19,410 bases of DNA from Prolixibacteraceae bacterium. GTDB taxonomy: Bacteria; Bacteroidota; Bacteroidia; Bacteroidales; Prolixibacteraceae. Below, piece after piece: positions 1 through 6,688 of the stretch (within the stretch, counting starts at the first letter, position 1; each line of letters starts with the position of its first letter). The position numbers were made by a program, and so were the translations under genes. The notes under the pieces are model-generated. The model was not told the DNA's origin and ran no database searches. It worked only from the letters and a program-made list of their open reading frames with translations. The stretch spans positions 5,933 through 25,342 of the forward strand of contig DMSQ01000028.1 in the NCBI GenBank assembly GCA_003457135.1. The letters run 5' to 3'.

Positions 1-1250
1 ATGTTGTGCTGGGCAAATACAACCATTTCCCTTATTTCTGTTGTGACAAGATAGTTTTCATCCTGAGCAGTAAAAAACCGGTTCAGTCGCTCAGGTGATA
101 CATCGGCAGTAATATTTGCAGGAAAAATACCTTTTCTGGCTGTTTCTATGGCTTCATTGTCGAGATCGGTAGCAAAAATCTGCAACAAGATACCTCCATG
201 CGGTTTTACTTTTTCGAGCGCTTCTTTAAAAACCATCGCCAGTGAATATGCCTCTTCTCCGGTTGAACATCCAGGCACCCAAGCCCTCAGAATTGAACCC
301 TCGTGAAGGTTGGCAATCAGATTTGGAATAACACTCTCTTTCAACTTTTCCCATACAGGGGCATCCCGAAAAAAATTAGTTACCCCAATCATTAATTCCT
401 TGAAAAGAATCTCTACTTCTTTTGGATTTTCAGTTAAAAAATTAGCGTACGAAGCAATCTTGCTGATGTGATGAACCCCCATTCGCCTTTCGATCCGGCG
501 ATACATGGTGTTTTTTTTATAGGATGAAAAGTCGTTGCCGGTATGGATTCGCAACTGGGAAATGATTCTTTCGAGCGAATTTTTGTCTTGAAACTCTATT
601 CCCTGATCTGATTTAACTACAGGAATATGTTTTAATAAATTGATGAGACTTAAAGGCAGTTCATTGGCCGGAGCCACAATATCCGCTGCCACCGAATTGA
701 TAGCATTGAGGGGCATACTGTCGAATTTTGCCGTGACAGGATCCTGTACCATAACAATCCCGTTATGTTCTTTTATGGCGCTAAGTCCTAAACTGCCGTC
801 GGAGCCCATTCCCGAAAGAATAACACCGATGGCATGTTTATGCTGGTCGTCGGCAAGTGAACGCATGAATAAATCAATCGGAAGGCGAAGTCCTCTTATT
901 TCAGCCGGTTCGACCAGATGAAGCGTTCCTTTTGAGATAGACATGCTCTTGTTGGGCGGAATAACATAAACGTTGTTGGGCTTAACCGCCATGCGGTTTT
1001 TCACCTGAAGAACTTTCATGCCCGAAACCCGCTGAAGTAATTCGGGCAGCATACCTTTTTGTGTTGGATCCAGATGTTGGATAACCACATAGGCCATTCC
1101 GCTATCCGGGGGCACATGACCTAAAAATTGCTCCAAAGCTTCCAGTCCGCCAGCCGAAGCTCCGATACAGACTATTGGAAACTTGCCTTTTTCCGATTCA
1201 GAATGTTTTTCTGCTGAGGTTACTTTAGATTTTAGTTTTCCGGATATCAT
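1..1250 (-). CDS. CheB-CheR fusion protein (chemotaxis-type methylesterase/methyltransferase), 3' part outside window
   Basis: The minus-strand frame is open from ATG 1250 to the left edge (416 codons, no stop), so the protein continues outside. Residues about 24-200 are a CheB methylesterase domain: GASAGG carries Ser32, IQHLDP carries His59 and GMGSDG carries Asp151, with spacing as in the CheB catalytic triad. There is no N-terminal receiver domain. Residues about 220-416 are a CheR methyltransferase: an N-terminal helical part containing MYRRIERRM, then the SAM-binding segment WVPGCSTGEEAYSLAM and the acidic strand FATDLDNEA. Full-length relatives usually continue with coiled-coil and PAS domains, often with a histidine kinase; that part is not visible. 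It lies 65 nt after dps1 in the minus-strand run. No chemoreceptor or CheA/CheW gene is present, so a role in general stress signalling is as likely as chemotaxis. The domain call is secure; the role is inference. Confidence 0.93.
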   Translation of the reverse strand, partial: MISGKLKSKVTSAEKHSESEKGKFPIVCIGASAGGLEALEQFLGHVPPDSGMAYVVIQHLDPTQKGMLPELLQRVSGMKVLQVKNRMAVKPNNVYVIPPNKSMSISKGTLHLVEPAEIRGLRLPIDLFMRSLADDQHKHAIGVILSGMGSDGSLGLSAIKEHNGIVMVQDPVTAKFDSMPLNAINSVAADIVAPANELPLSLINLLKHIPVVKSDQGIEFQDKNSLERIISQLRIHTGNDFSSYKKNTMYRRIERRMGVHHISKIASYANFLTENPKEVEILFKELMIGVTNFFRDAPVWEKLKESVIPNLIANLHEGSILRAWVPGCSTGEEAYSLAMVFKEALEKVKPHGGILLQIFATDLDNEAIETARKGIFPANITADVSPERLNRFFTAQDENYLVTTEIREMVVFAQHN

Positions 1251-1315
1251 GAATCATATACAATTAGCATCAAATAAAGACTATACGCACCATTTTTTAA
1301 GTGTAAATATAAATT

Positions 1316-1855
1316 TTAATTTTGCCTTTCGGCAAATTGATCTGAAATATTACGGATATGATCAATTGCGCTGAAAAAAGGTTCGCTTAAGAATGCCCGC
1401 AGCATCCAAAGCATTTTTTCGTGCTGCTCTATTATACCCAACACAAAATCAATGGTGCCATAATCTTTTATTTTTTCGGAATTTGGAATGATATCATTCC
1501 GAATGATGTGAAGGATCGTTTCATGATCAATGATCAGGGTTTGAATAATCTGGGTTGAATTACCGAAGTCGCTGTTCTCTTCACTCACCTGGGTAACACG
1601 GAGGAAATCTCTTAGTGAGCCCAATGCAAAATGACCTGTAGCACGGATCCGTTCGGCAATGTCATCAATCATGACATCCAATACATCGTGCTGAATTTCG
1701 AAAAACTTATGCAGTTCGTAAAAGTTTGACCCGGTAACGTTCCAATGTGCATTGCGGGTTTTGGTGTATAGAACATATTCGTCGGCAAGCAGTTTGTTTA
1801 GAAGAGTTCCAACTTCATTTTTAACTTTGTCCATCATTTCTGATTTTAGTTTCAT
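1316..1855 (-). CDS. dps: Dps-family ferritin-like DNA-protection protein (copy 1)
   Basis: This 179-residue protein has the normal Dps length. Dps dodecamers oxidise Fe(II) with H2O2 and store it, protecting DNA in the cytoplasm. The inter-subunit ferroxidase ligands are visible: His37 in NAHWNV, His49, Glu53, Asp64 and Glu68 in MIDDIAERI. Their spacing equals that of Listeria Dps His31/His43/Asp47/Asp58/Glu62. The N-terminus is short, with only a few lysines, so DNA binding by a long basic tail is not obvious. It starts at ATG 1855, 40 nt after the histidine kinase gene and 65 nt before the CheB-CheR gene. A second copy lies at 3413-3961 and aligns without gaps over most of its length. Both carry the same five ligands, so both should be catalytically competent. 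Confidence 0.95.
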   Translation of the reverse strand: MKLKSEMMDKVKNEVGTLLNKLLADEYVLYTKTRNAHWNVTGSNFYELHKFFEIQHDVLDVMIDDIAERIRATGHFALGSLRDFLRVTQVSEENSDFGNSTQIIQTLIIDHETILHIIRNDIIPNSEKIKDYGTIDFVLGIIEQHEKMLWMLRAFLSEPFFSAIDHIRNISDQFAERQN

Positions 1856-1895
1856 AATCCTGGTTTAAAACATATCATTTACGGGCATCAATGTA

Positions 1896-2804
1896 TTAGA
1901 TGTAACGCGGCAAAGTAAATTTGAATTTGCTTCCTTTGCCTGGTTCGCTCTCCACCCAAATTTTTCCGCCATGCATTTCAATAAATTCCCTGCAAAACAA
2001 AAGTCCAAGTCCGGTACCATGTTCATTATCAGTTCCCAGTGTTGAGTGAAACTCGTCTGTTTTGAAGAGTTTTCTTTTGGTATTTTCTGAAATTCCAATG
2101 CCGTTATCCTTTACTTCAATTTCGACAAATTGATTGCCTTCTGTTGCACTTACGTAAATTTCGCCGCCACTATTCGAATATTTTATTGCATTGCTGATCA
2201 GATTTCTGAAAATTGTTTGAACCATTTGAATATCAGCAGTTACAAGTGTATTATGGCCGATGGAATGACCCATTGTAATTTGTTTTAGAGTAGCTGAGGT
2301 ATTGAAACTCTCAAATTCATTGATAACCAATTCGCGCAAATTAATTTTAACCGGATTGAAGTTACTCTCGGTGTTTTGTGAAACTGACCATTTCAGAAGG
2401 TTATCGAGAAGCTCCAGTGTCCGGACTGCTGAATTGGAAGCAATATGAATCAGTTTTTCCAATTCAGCTTTGTTGTAATCCTCCATATTTTCAGCTAATA
2501 AATCCAAAATACCAATAATGGAATTGAAGGGATTTCGTAAATCATGCGCTACAATAGAAAGGAATTTAGCATTTAATATAATCCTATCAGATAGTTTCTT
2601 TCTACTTTCATCTAAAAGATTTACTAACTGATCATTGATTTCTTCCATTTCAGACAAACGCAACAGTAACATTTCCTTCGAAGTATCCATTTTACTTTCA
2701 ATGCCCGAAATAGGATTCTTTATTTCGGAACTTCCGTTTATATGTTGAAGATTGCTTCCGGGAGATTTCAGGTTGTTTGGTAATTCATGTTGTTTAGTTC
2801 TCAT
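1896..2804 (-). CDS. Soluble sensor histidine kinase (HisKA + HATPase_c)
   Basis: This 302-residue histidine kinase has no transmembrane segment and no recognisable PAS, GAF or receiver domain. Residues 1-75 are polar, and about 40-75 look coiled-coil. The dimerisation/phosphoacceptor helix contains IVAHDLRNPF with His87. The ATP-binding domain follows with the N box (FRNLISNAIKYS), G1 (DNGIGIS), F-like segment (LFKTDEFHS) and G2 (HGTGLGL), ending IWVESEPGKGSKF. It should therefore autophosphorylate in the cytoplasm in response to a signal reaching the N-terminal coil or a partner protein. No response regulator gene is present in the seven-gene run, so the phosphoacceptor is unknown. It sits 23 nt after HMA-AraC gene 1 and 40 nt before dps1, taking the middle position that the radical SAM gene holds in the other repeat of this module. 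The start is ATG 2804. Confidence 0.93.
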   Translation of the reverse strand: MRTKQHELPNNLKSPGSNLQHINGSSEIKNPISGIESKMDTSKEMLLLRLSEMEEINDQLVNLLDESRKKLSDRIILNAKFLSIVAHDLRNPFNSIIGILDLLAENMEDYNKAELEKLIHIASNSAVRTLELLDNLLKWSVSQNTESNFNPVKINLRELVINEFESFNTSATLKQITMGHSIGHNTLVTADIQMVQTIFRNLISNAIKYSNSGGEIYVSATEGNQFVEIEVKDNGIGISENTKRKLFKTDEFHSTLGTDNEHGTGLGLLFCREFIEMHGGKIWVESEPGKGSKFKFTLPRYI

Positions 2805-2827
2805 GTAATAGATGGAATGTTAGATAA

Positions 2828-3388
2828 TTAATTAAGCTCAGGAATAATGTTTTTACAGAACCGTAGTTGTTTAAAATGGGAGGGTGTTAAACCCGTTTGC
2901 TGTTTAAACTGATTGGTCAATGCTGCCGTACTGCTATAATGCATTTTACGCGCAATTTCGTCAAGATTTAAATCCTCATAAACCAGTAATTCTTTTATCC
3001 GGTCAATTTTGCGTTTGATGATGTATTTTTCGATGGTTATACCTTCAATTTCTGCAAATAGTTTATTCAGAGAAATAAAGTTGTGGTCAACACTCATACT
3101 GATGTAATCTGAGAAGCTTATTTTCAAATCTTCATCAGAATAATGCTCCACATCCAGTATCGCCTTTTTTAACTTTTCAATAAGCTTGTTATTGCTTTCG
3201 CCAATTAGTTCAAATCCACATTGTTTCAAAGCCGCGGCCAACTGTGAACGCTGAACTGAGCTTATTACTTTTTCAGTATCTATTTCTCCTATCTTTACGC
3301 TAATAAATTGAATGCCAATCTTATCCAGCTCTGATTTTACTGTTCTTTTACAACGGTCACAGACCATATTCTTAATATAGAGCTTCAT
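2828..3388 (-). CDS. HMA-like/AraC-type transcription regulator (copy 1, CxxC intact)
   Basis: This 186-residue protein combines two parts. Residues 1-70 resemble a heavy-metal-associated (HMA) fold: MKLYIKNMVCDRCKRTV carries the Met-x-Cys-x-x-Cys metal site (Cys10, Cys13), followed by a beta-alpha-beta-like pattern. Residues about 85-180 are an AraC/XylS helix-turn-helix DNA-binding domain, with LDEIARKMHYSS as the first HTH and NQFKQQTGLTPSHFKQLR as the second and signature region. The usual large AraC sensor domain is missing, so the HMA-like part probably serves as sensor for a metal ion or thiol oxidation; this is inference. It sits between dps2 (24 nt) and the histidine kinase gene (23 nt). 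It is paralogous to the protein at 5570-6130 along its whole length. No copper ATPase or efflux gene is nearby to point to a particular metal. Confidence 0.85.
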   Translation of the reverse strand: MKLYIKNMVCDRCKRTVKSELDKIGIQFISVKIGEIDTEKVISSVQRSQLAAALKQCGFELIGESNNKLIEKLKKAILDVEHYSDEDLKISFSDYISMSVDHNFISLNKLFAEIEGITIEKYIIKRKIDRIKELLVYEDLNLDEIARKMHYSSTAALTNQFKQQTGLTPSHFKQLRFCKNIIPELN

Positions 3389-3412
3389 ATATTTTGATTT
3401 TTGTAAATTACT

Positions 3413-3961
3413 TCATAATGATGAATTTTCATAAAAGGCTGGTTGATTGTTATTTATTCGAATTTGGCTATTCTCGTTAATTTCTGGATTAGACATGAAT
3501 AACCGGATCATCCATGCCATTTTTTTGTGCTTCTCCAATATTTCTGTTAAGAAAATGGCCGTACCACGATCACTAAATACTTGTGATATAGGAGATAATT
3601 CATGTTTAATAATGCTGATAATCCTTTGGTGATCGTTTAGGAGCGTTTCAAAAACCTGTCCTGAATTTCTGAAATTTTGACTTTGGTCGTTAATTTGTGT
3701 CATACTCAGGAAATCTTTCAGTGAGCCCAACGCATAATGACCCAGTGACCGGATCTGTTCCGCAATTTCATCAATCATCAGGTCCAGCATATTATACTGG
3801 TTTTCCAAAAACACATGTAGTTCGAAGTAGTTTGATCCATCAACGTTCCAGTGTGCAGTCCTTGTTTTGGTATATAGCACGTACTCATCAGCCAATAAAA
3901 GATTGAGAAAAGTCACAACCACTTTATTGTTTTCGGTCGAAGTTTCGGTAGTCTGGTTCAT
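3413..3961 (-). CDS. dps: Dps-family ferritin-like DNA-protection protein (copy 2)
   Basis: This is a 182-residue Dps paralogue. The ferroxidase ligands are conserved at the same positions as in copy 1: His37 (TAHWNV), His49, Glu53, Asp64 and Glu68 (MIDEIAEQI). The stretch LLLADEYVLYTKTR before the first ligand is nearly identical to copy 1. The two proteins differ mainly in the N-terminal dozen residues, here rich in Thr, Asn and Glu rather than Lys, and in the C-terminal tail (Asn/Ile-rich here), the parts that usually set DNA binding and assembly. It starts at ATG 3961, only 10 nt after the radical SAM gene and 24 nt before HMA-AraC gene 1, so co-transcription is likely. Conserved active sites with divergent tails suggest specialised copies rather than a redundant remnant. 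Confidence 0.95.
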   Translation of the reverse strand: MNQTTETSTENNKVVVTFLNLLLADEYVLYTKTRTAHWNVDGSNYFELHVFLENQYNMLDLMIDEIAEQIRSLGHYALGSLKDFLSMTQINDQSQNFRNSGQVFETLLNDHQRIISIIKHELSPISQVFSDRGTAIFLTEILEKHKKMAWMIRLFMSNPEINENSQIRINNNQPAFYENSSL

Positions 3962-3971
3962 AATTTAAGAT

Positions 3972-5462
3972 TTAAAATTTATTATTTAATCCATATATAG
4001 TCCTGAAATGATAACCATACACTGAAAAAGTAAGCGCATCAGTGATTAGCGCCGGTCGCCTGAAAAGGGTCCAGATCAGAAGTTTCCAATATTCACTTCT
4101 GCCTTTACTTACAATCCCAATAATAATTACCGATTTTATAAAACCAAGGAGAAAGGGAAAATCCCTGGTTTGCCGCCCGGCATGAAGCTTTTTGTAATTC
4201 AGCAAAAACTGCCGGATTCTTTTGTAGTATGGTTTTGCGGAATAGATATTCTGTATGATCTTTTTATATCCATCCAAAAGCTCCTGGTGGTTCATTACAG
4301 GGACAAAATTCATGGATGAGTCGGTGTTGTTCCCCGATGATTCGGAGGTTAACCTGTTTTCGGCTTTAAGCCGTTTGTAAAGTACCGTATTTTTGGGGGC
4401 GTTTAACAAACCAACCATGGCCGAAACAATACCACTTTGCTGTATAAAATCAATCTGTTTCTGAAAAACAGTCGGAGTATCTGAGTCAAATCCTACAATA
4501 AATCCGCCCGAAACCTGTAATCCGGAATTTTGCATTTTTTTTACGCTTTCGAGCAGGTCCCTGTTTTTGTTCTGTCCTTTGTTGCATTCCTGAAGTGATT
4601 TTTCGTCGGGAGTTTCAATACCAACAAAGGTGGACGTAAACCCTGTTTCGGTCATTAACGACATCAGTTTTTCATCATCAGCCAAATTAATGGAGGATTG
4701 AATGTTAAATGTAAACGGATATTTATGGTTTTGCATCCATTTTTTCATGGCCGGGAGCAAGTTGTTTTTGACCTGGTATTTGTTCCCTATAAAGTTATCG
4801 TCAACAATTAATATGGGTCCACGCCAATTCAAATGGTAAAGGATTTCAAGCTCTTCAATAATCTGACTGGTATTTTTCATCCTTACCCTGTGGCCCAAAA
4901 GAGAAGTTATTTCACAAAAATCGCAGGAGAAAGGGCAACCGCGCGAAACCTGAATATTCATGGTAACATAGTCCTTTATTGATAACAGACAGTAATCGGG
5001 AACCGGTGATTTGGTTATATCGGCAAAATCATTGGTTTTATACACTTTTTCAGGTTTCTTTCCTGCATTTAAGTCATTCAGGAACAGGGGCATCGTTATC
5101 TCTGCTTCATTTAAAATAAAATGGCTGATTTGCGGATAGTCCTCATATTCCTGGGTAAACAGCGGGCCGCCTGCAATAATTTTTACTTCATACTTCAGGC
5201 AAAGTTCAATAATTTTGTTCACCGATTCCCTTTGTATGTACATAGCGCTAATGAAAACATAATCGGCCCAAAGGATATCTTTTACCTGAAGAGTTGTAAC
5301 ATTGAGGTCAACGAGTTTTTTATGCCAGTTTTTCGGAAGCATGGCCGAAACGGTGATTAATCCAAGAGGCGGCACAGTGGCTTTCTTGGCAATAAACCGC
5401 ATAACATGTTTAAAACTCCAAAAAGAATCGGGGTATTGCGGATATACTAATAATACATTCAT
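3972..5462 (-). CDS. B12-binding-domain radical SAM protein (DUF4070 type, HpnP-like family)
   Basis: This is a 496-residue protein if it starts at ATG 5462; an in-frame TTG two codons upstream is possible but less likely. Residues 1-140 form a cobalamin-binding Rossmann-like domain (NVLLVYPQYPDSFWSFKH, then IIAGGPLF). The radical SAM domain follows: SRGCPFSCDFCEI holds the CxxxCxxC cluster cysteines (176, 180, 183). IVDDNFIGNK, FVGIETPDEKS and GGFIVGFDSDT are typical of the family. The C-terminal 120 residues, basic with some hydrophobic segments, match the DUF4070 region. The best known relative of this architecture is HpnP, the hopanoid C-2 methylase, so a B12-dependent methyl transfer to a lipid or other unactivated carbon is plausible. 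No hopanoid or other lipid gene is nearby, and the substrate is unknown. It is followed after 10 nt by dps2, an unusual pairing. Confidence 0.9.
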   Translation of the reverse strand: MNVLLVYPQYPDSFWSFKHVMRFIAKKATVPPLGLITVSAMLPKNWHKKLVDLNVTTLQVKDILWADYVFISAMYIQRESVNKIIELCLKYEVKIIAGGPLFTQEYEDYPQISHFILNEAEITMPLFLNDLNAGKKPEKVYKTNDFADITKSPVPDYCLLSIKDYVTMNIQVSRGCPFSCDFCEITSLLGHRVRMKNTSQIIEELEILYHLNWRGPILIVDDNFIGNKYQVKNNLLPAMKKWMQNHKYPFTFNIQSSINLADDEKLMSLMTETGFTSTFVGIETPDEKSLQECNKGQNKNRDLLESVKKMQNSGLQVSGGFIVGFDSDTPTVFQKQIDFIQQSGIVSAMVGLLNAPKNTVLYKRLKAENRLTSESSGNNTDSSMNFVPVMNHQELLDGYKKIIQNIYSAKPYYKRIRQFLLNYKKLHAGRQTRDFPFLLGFIKSVIIIGIVSKGRSEYWKLLIWTLFRRPALITDALTFSVYGYHFRTIYGLNNKF

Positions 5463-5569
5463 AAACAAATTATTTATGAATGAAAGTTAGATAGAGCTCA
5501 AGCCAGATGTATTACACAATTTTCGAAAAGATTTACATCATTCACACATTTAACAGTAGTTTGTACGGT

Positions 5570-6130
5570 TTACCTACCATCGGGCGGAGTAACTCTTTTC
5601 ATTCTGAGGCTCTTAAAGAAAGTAGGATTTAATCCGGTAACTTTTTTAAACTGGTTGGATAAATGGGAAACACTGCTGTAATTCAATTTATATGAAATTT
5701 CGGTAAGACTGAGTTCGTCATAGATCAGCAATTCTTTTACCCGTTCAATTTTATGGGAAATAATGAAGTGTTCGATGGTAATTCCGGTTACTTCTGAAAA
5801 AAGACTGGCCAGGTAGTTATAGTCGTGCTTGAGTTTATCACTGATGTATTCAGAAAAAATAATTCCGGAGAGTTCATTAGAATAATGTACCTTTTCTACT
5901 ATTGTATTTTTGATCCTTTCAATCAGAATAGATTTTTGATTGTCCATCAGCTCAAGGCCTGATTGTAATAATCTGTATTTAAGCTGGTCGAACTGTTCTT
6001 CATTAATATTCTCCATGATCTCGACTTCGCCTAATTCAATCTTTCCATAATGGAGGCCTAGCTTATCCAACTCAGATTTCACCACCATTTTGCAGCGCAT
6101 CGAAACCATATATTTGATAAAAATTTTCAA
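5570..6130 (-). CDS. HMA-like/AraC-type transcription regulator (copy 2, first Cys replaced by Ser)
   Basis: This 186-residue protein has the same length as, and is colinear with, the regulator at 2828-3388. The start is a TTG codon (6130-6128). It is chosen because MKIFIKYMVS then aligns residue by residue with MKLYIKNMVC of the paralogue; the next in-frame ATG would remove the first strand. The metal motif is altered: the paralogue has Cys10-x-x-Cys13, while this copy reads MVSMRC with Ser10 and Cys13. It can therefore hardly bind a metal through a two-cysteine site in the same way. The C-terminal AraC HTH is intact (LTEISYKLNYSS, then NQFKKVTGLNPTFFKSLR). It is the first gene of the minus-strand run, 107 nt before the radical SAM gene. 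A weak -7-like TATATTTA (6208-6201, minus) lies upstream. It may be a constitutive or differently tuned sibling of copy 1. Confidence 0.84.
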   Translation of the reverse strand: MKIFIKYMVSMRCKMVVKSELDKLGLHYGKIELGEVEIMENINEEQFDQLKYRLLQSGLELMDNQKSILIERIKNTIVEKVHYSNELSGIIFSEYISDKLKHDYNYLASLFSEVTGITIEHFIISHKIERVKELLIYDELSLTEISYKLNYSSVSHLSNQFKKVTGLNPTFFKSLRMKRVTPPDGR

Positions 6131-6255
6131 TTTTGGTTTTTAGTTATCCGACATCTGTTATAAACACTCATACCTATGGGATTGTAAATTTTAGCACGAA
6201 TAAATATAACAAATAACTTTGAAACTTATTTTTTTTTTTGGATTCTGAACCTTAT

Positions 6256-6284
6256 AAAAAGTAGAAGGGAGCCTGGCGGCTCCC
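6256..6284 (-). terminator. Rho-independent terminator of the small minus-strand gene
   Basis: GGGAGCC (6267-6273) and GGCTCCC (6278-6284) form a perfect 7-bp GC-rich stem with loop TGGC. On the minus strand the stem is followed by TTCTAC and then TTTTT (6260-6256). It lies 13 bases beyond the stop of the small gene at 6297 and separates that gene from the regulator gene at 6130. The spacer before the T tract is slightly long, so efficiency is uncertain. Confidence 0.55.
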
Positions 6285-6296
6285 CAATAATCTACA

Positions 6297-6518
6297 TTAT
6301 TGCGATTCGTGAAAAAGGGACTTGTTTTCTCTGACTGAAAGGCAATGATGATGCTGTTTGATTAAAACATTTCTTTCAATAAATGTCAGAGCTTCAAAAT
6401 AATTTATACTTTCTTTAGCAGTTTGTTGTCTCATTTTTTTAAGTGCACATTCAATAAGTTCACTTCCAAAAGGACAATTGAATAAAAGACCGTAATAGTT
6501 TGAATAATTTTCTCCCAT
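6297..6518 (-). CDS. Small uncharacterised protein, 73 residues
   Basis: The likely product starts at ATG 6518 (MGENYSNYYGLLFNCPFG); an upstream in-frame TTG at 6539 would add seven residues. I do not recognise a named family. The protein is soluble, with no signal peptide or membrane segment. It has a hydrophilic C-terminal half containing a His cluster (KQHHHCLSV) and two cysteines (one in NCPFG, one in ECALKK). The composition and the amphipathic segment EALTFIERNVLIKQH look like real protein rather than chance. The gene is followed by its own hairpin terminator and stands alone: upstream it is divergent from ffh, and downstream it is separated from the regulator gene by about 165 nt. The function is unknown. 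Confidence 0.6.
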   Translation of the reverse strand: MGENYSNYYGLLFNCPFGSELIECALKKMRQQTAKESINYFEALTFIERNVLIKQHHHCLSVRENKSLFHESQ

Positions 6519-6644
6519 TCTTTCTGCTATCAAATACAAACTATACTTATTACATCAGTTTATTCTATAAATACAGAAAAGGTAACCCTCCAAATCAATA
6601 AATTTTAAAATTAAAAGTTTAAAGATCGCTTTGGCATATTTTTA

Positions 6645-6652
6645 TATTTTTG
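6645..6652 (+). promoter_or_regulatory. Bacteroidota-type -7 box for the ffh operon
   Basis: TATTTTTG matches the Bacteroidota -7 consensus TAnnTTTG exactly and lies 36 nt before the ffh ATG at 6689. No well-spaced -33 TTTG is visible; the nearest TTTG (6630-6633) is only 11 nt away. The box overlaps an in-frame TTG at 6650, which argues against translation starting there. Confidence 0.55.
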
Positions 6653-6688
6653 CAGAAGTTTTTTTTAATGAATTTTTTTTTAATAGAT

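Noticed and set aside
1183..1374. Plus-strand open frame across the CheB-CheR start and Dps 1 end
   Set aside because: It overlaps two well-supported minus-strand genes and has no recognisable protein features.
2828..6130. Copper-resistance operon based on the CxxC regulators
   Set aside because: No P-type ATPase, efflux pump, chaperone or multicopper oxidase gene is present, so the metal cannot be named.
6214..6221. Exact -7 box TAACTTTG on the plus strand
   Set aside because: It would drive transcription into the convergent small gene and is more than 400 bases before ffh, with no suitable -33 element; a chance match in AT-rich DNA is likely.
6229..6239. Run of 11 T residues as a terminator for a plus-strand transcript
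   Set aside because: No stem precedes it and no plus-strand gene lies upstream; it is a simple homopolymer.
6650..6688. Earlier TTG start for ffh giving 13 extra N-terminal residues
   Set aside because: The TTG lies within an exact -7 promoter box, the extra residues are AT-rich low-complexity, and ATG 6689 gives the normal Ffh N-terminus.
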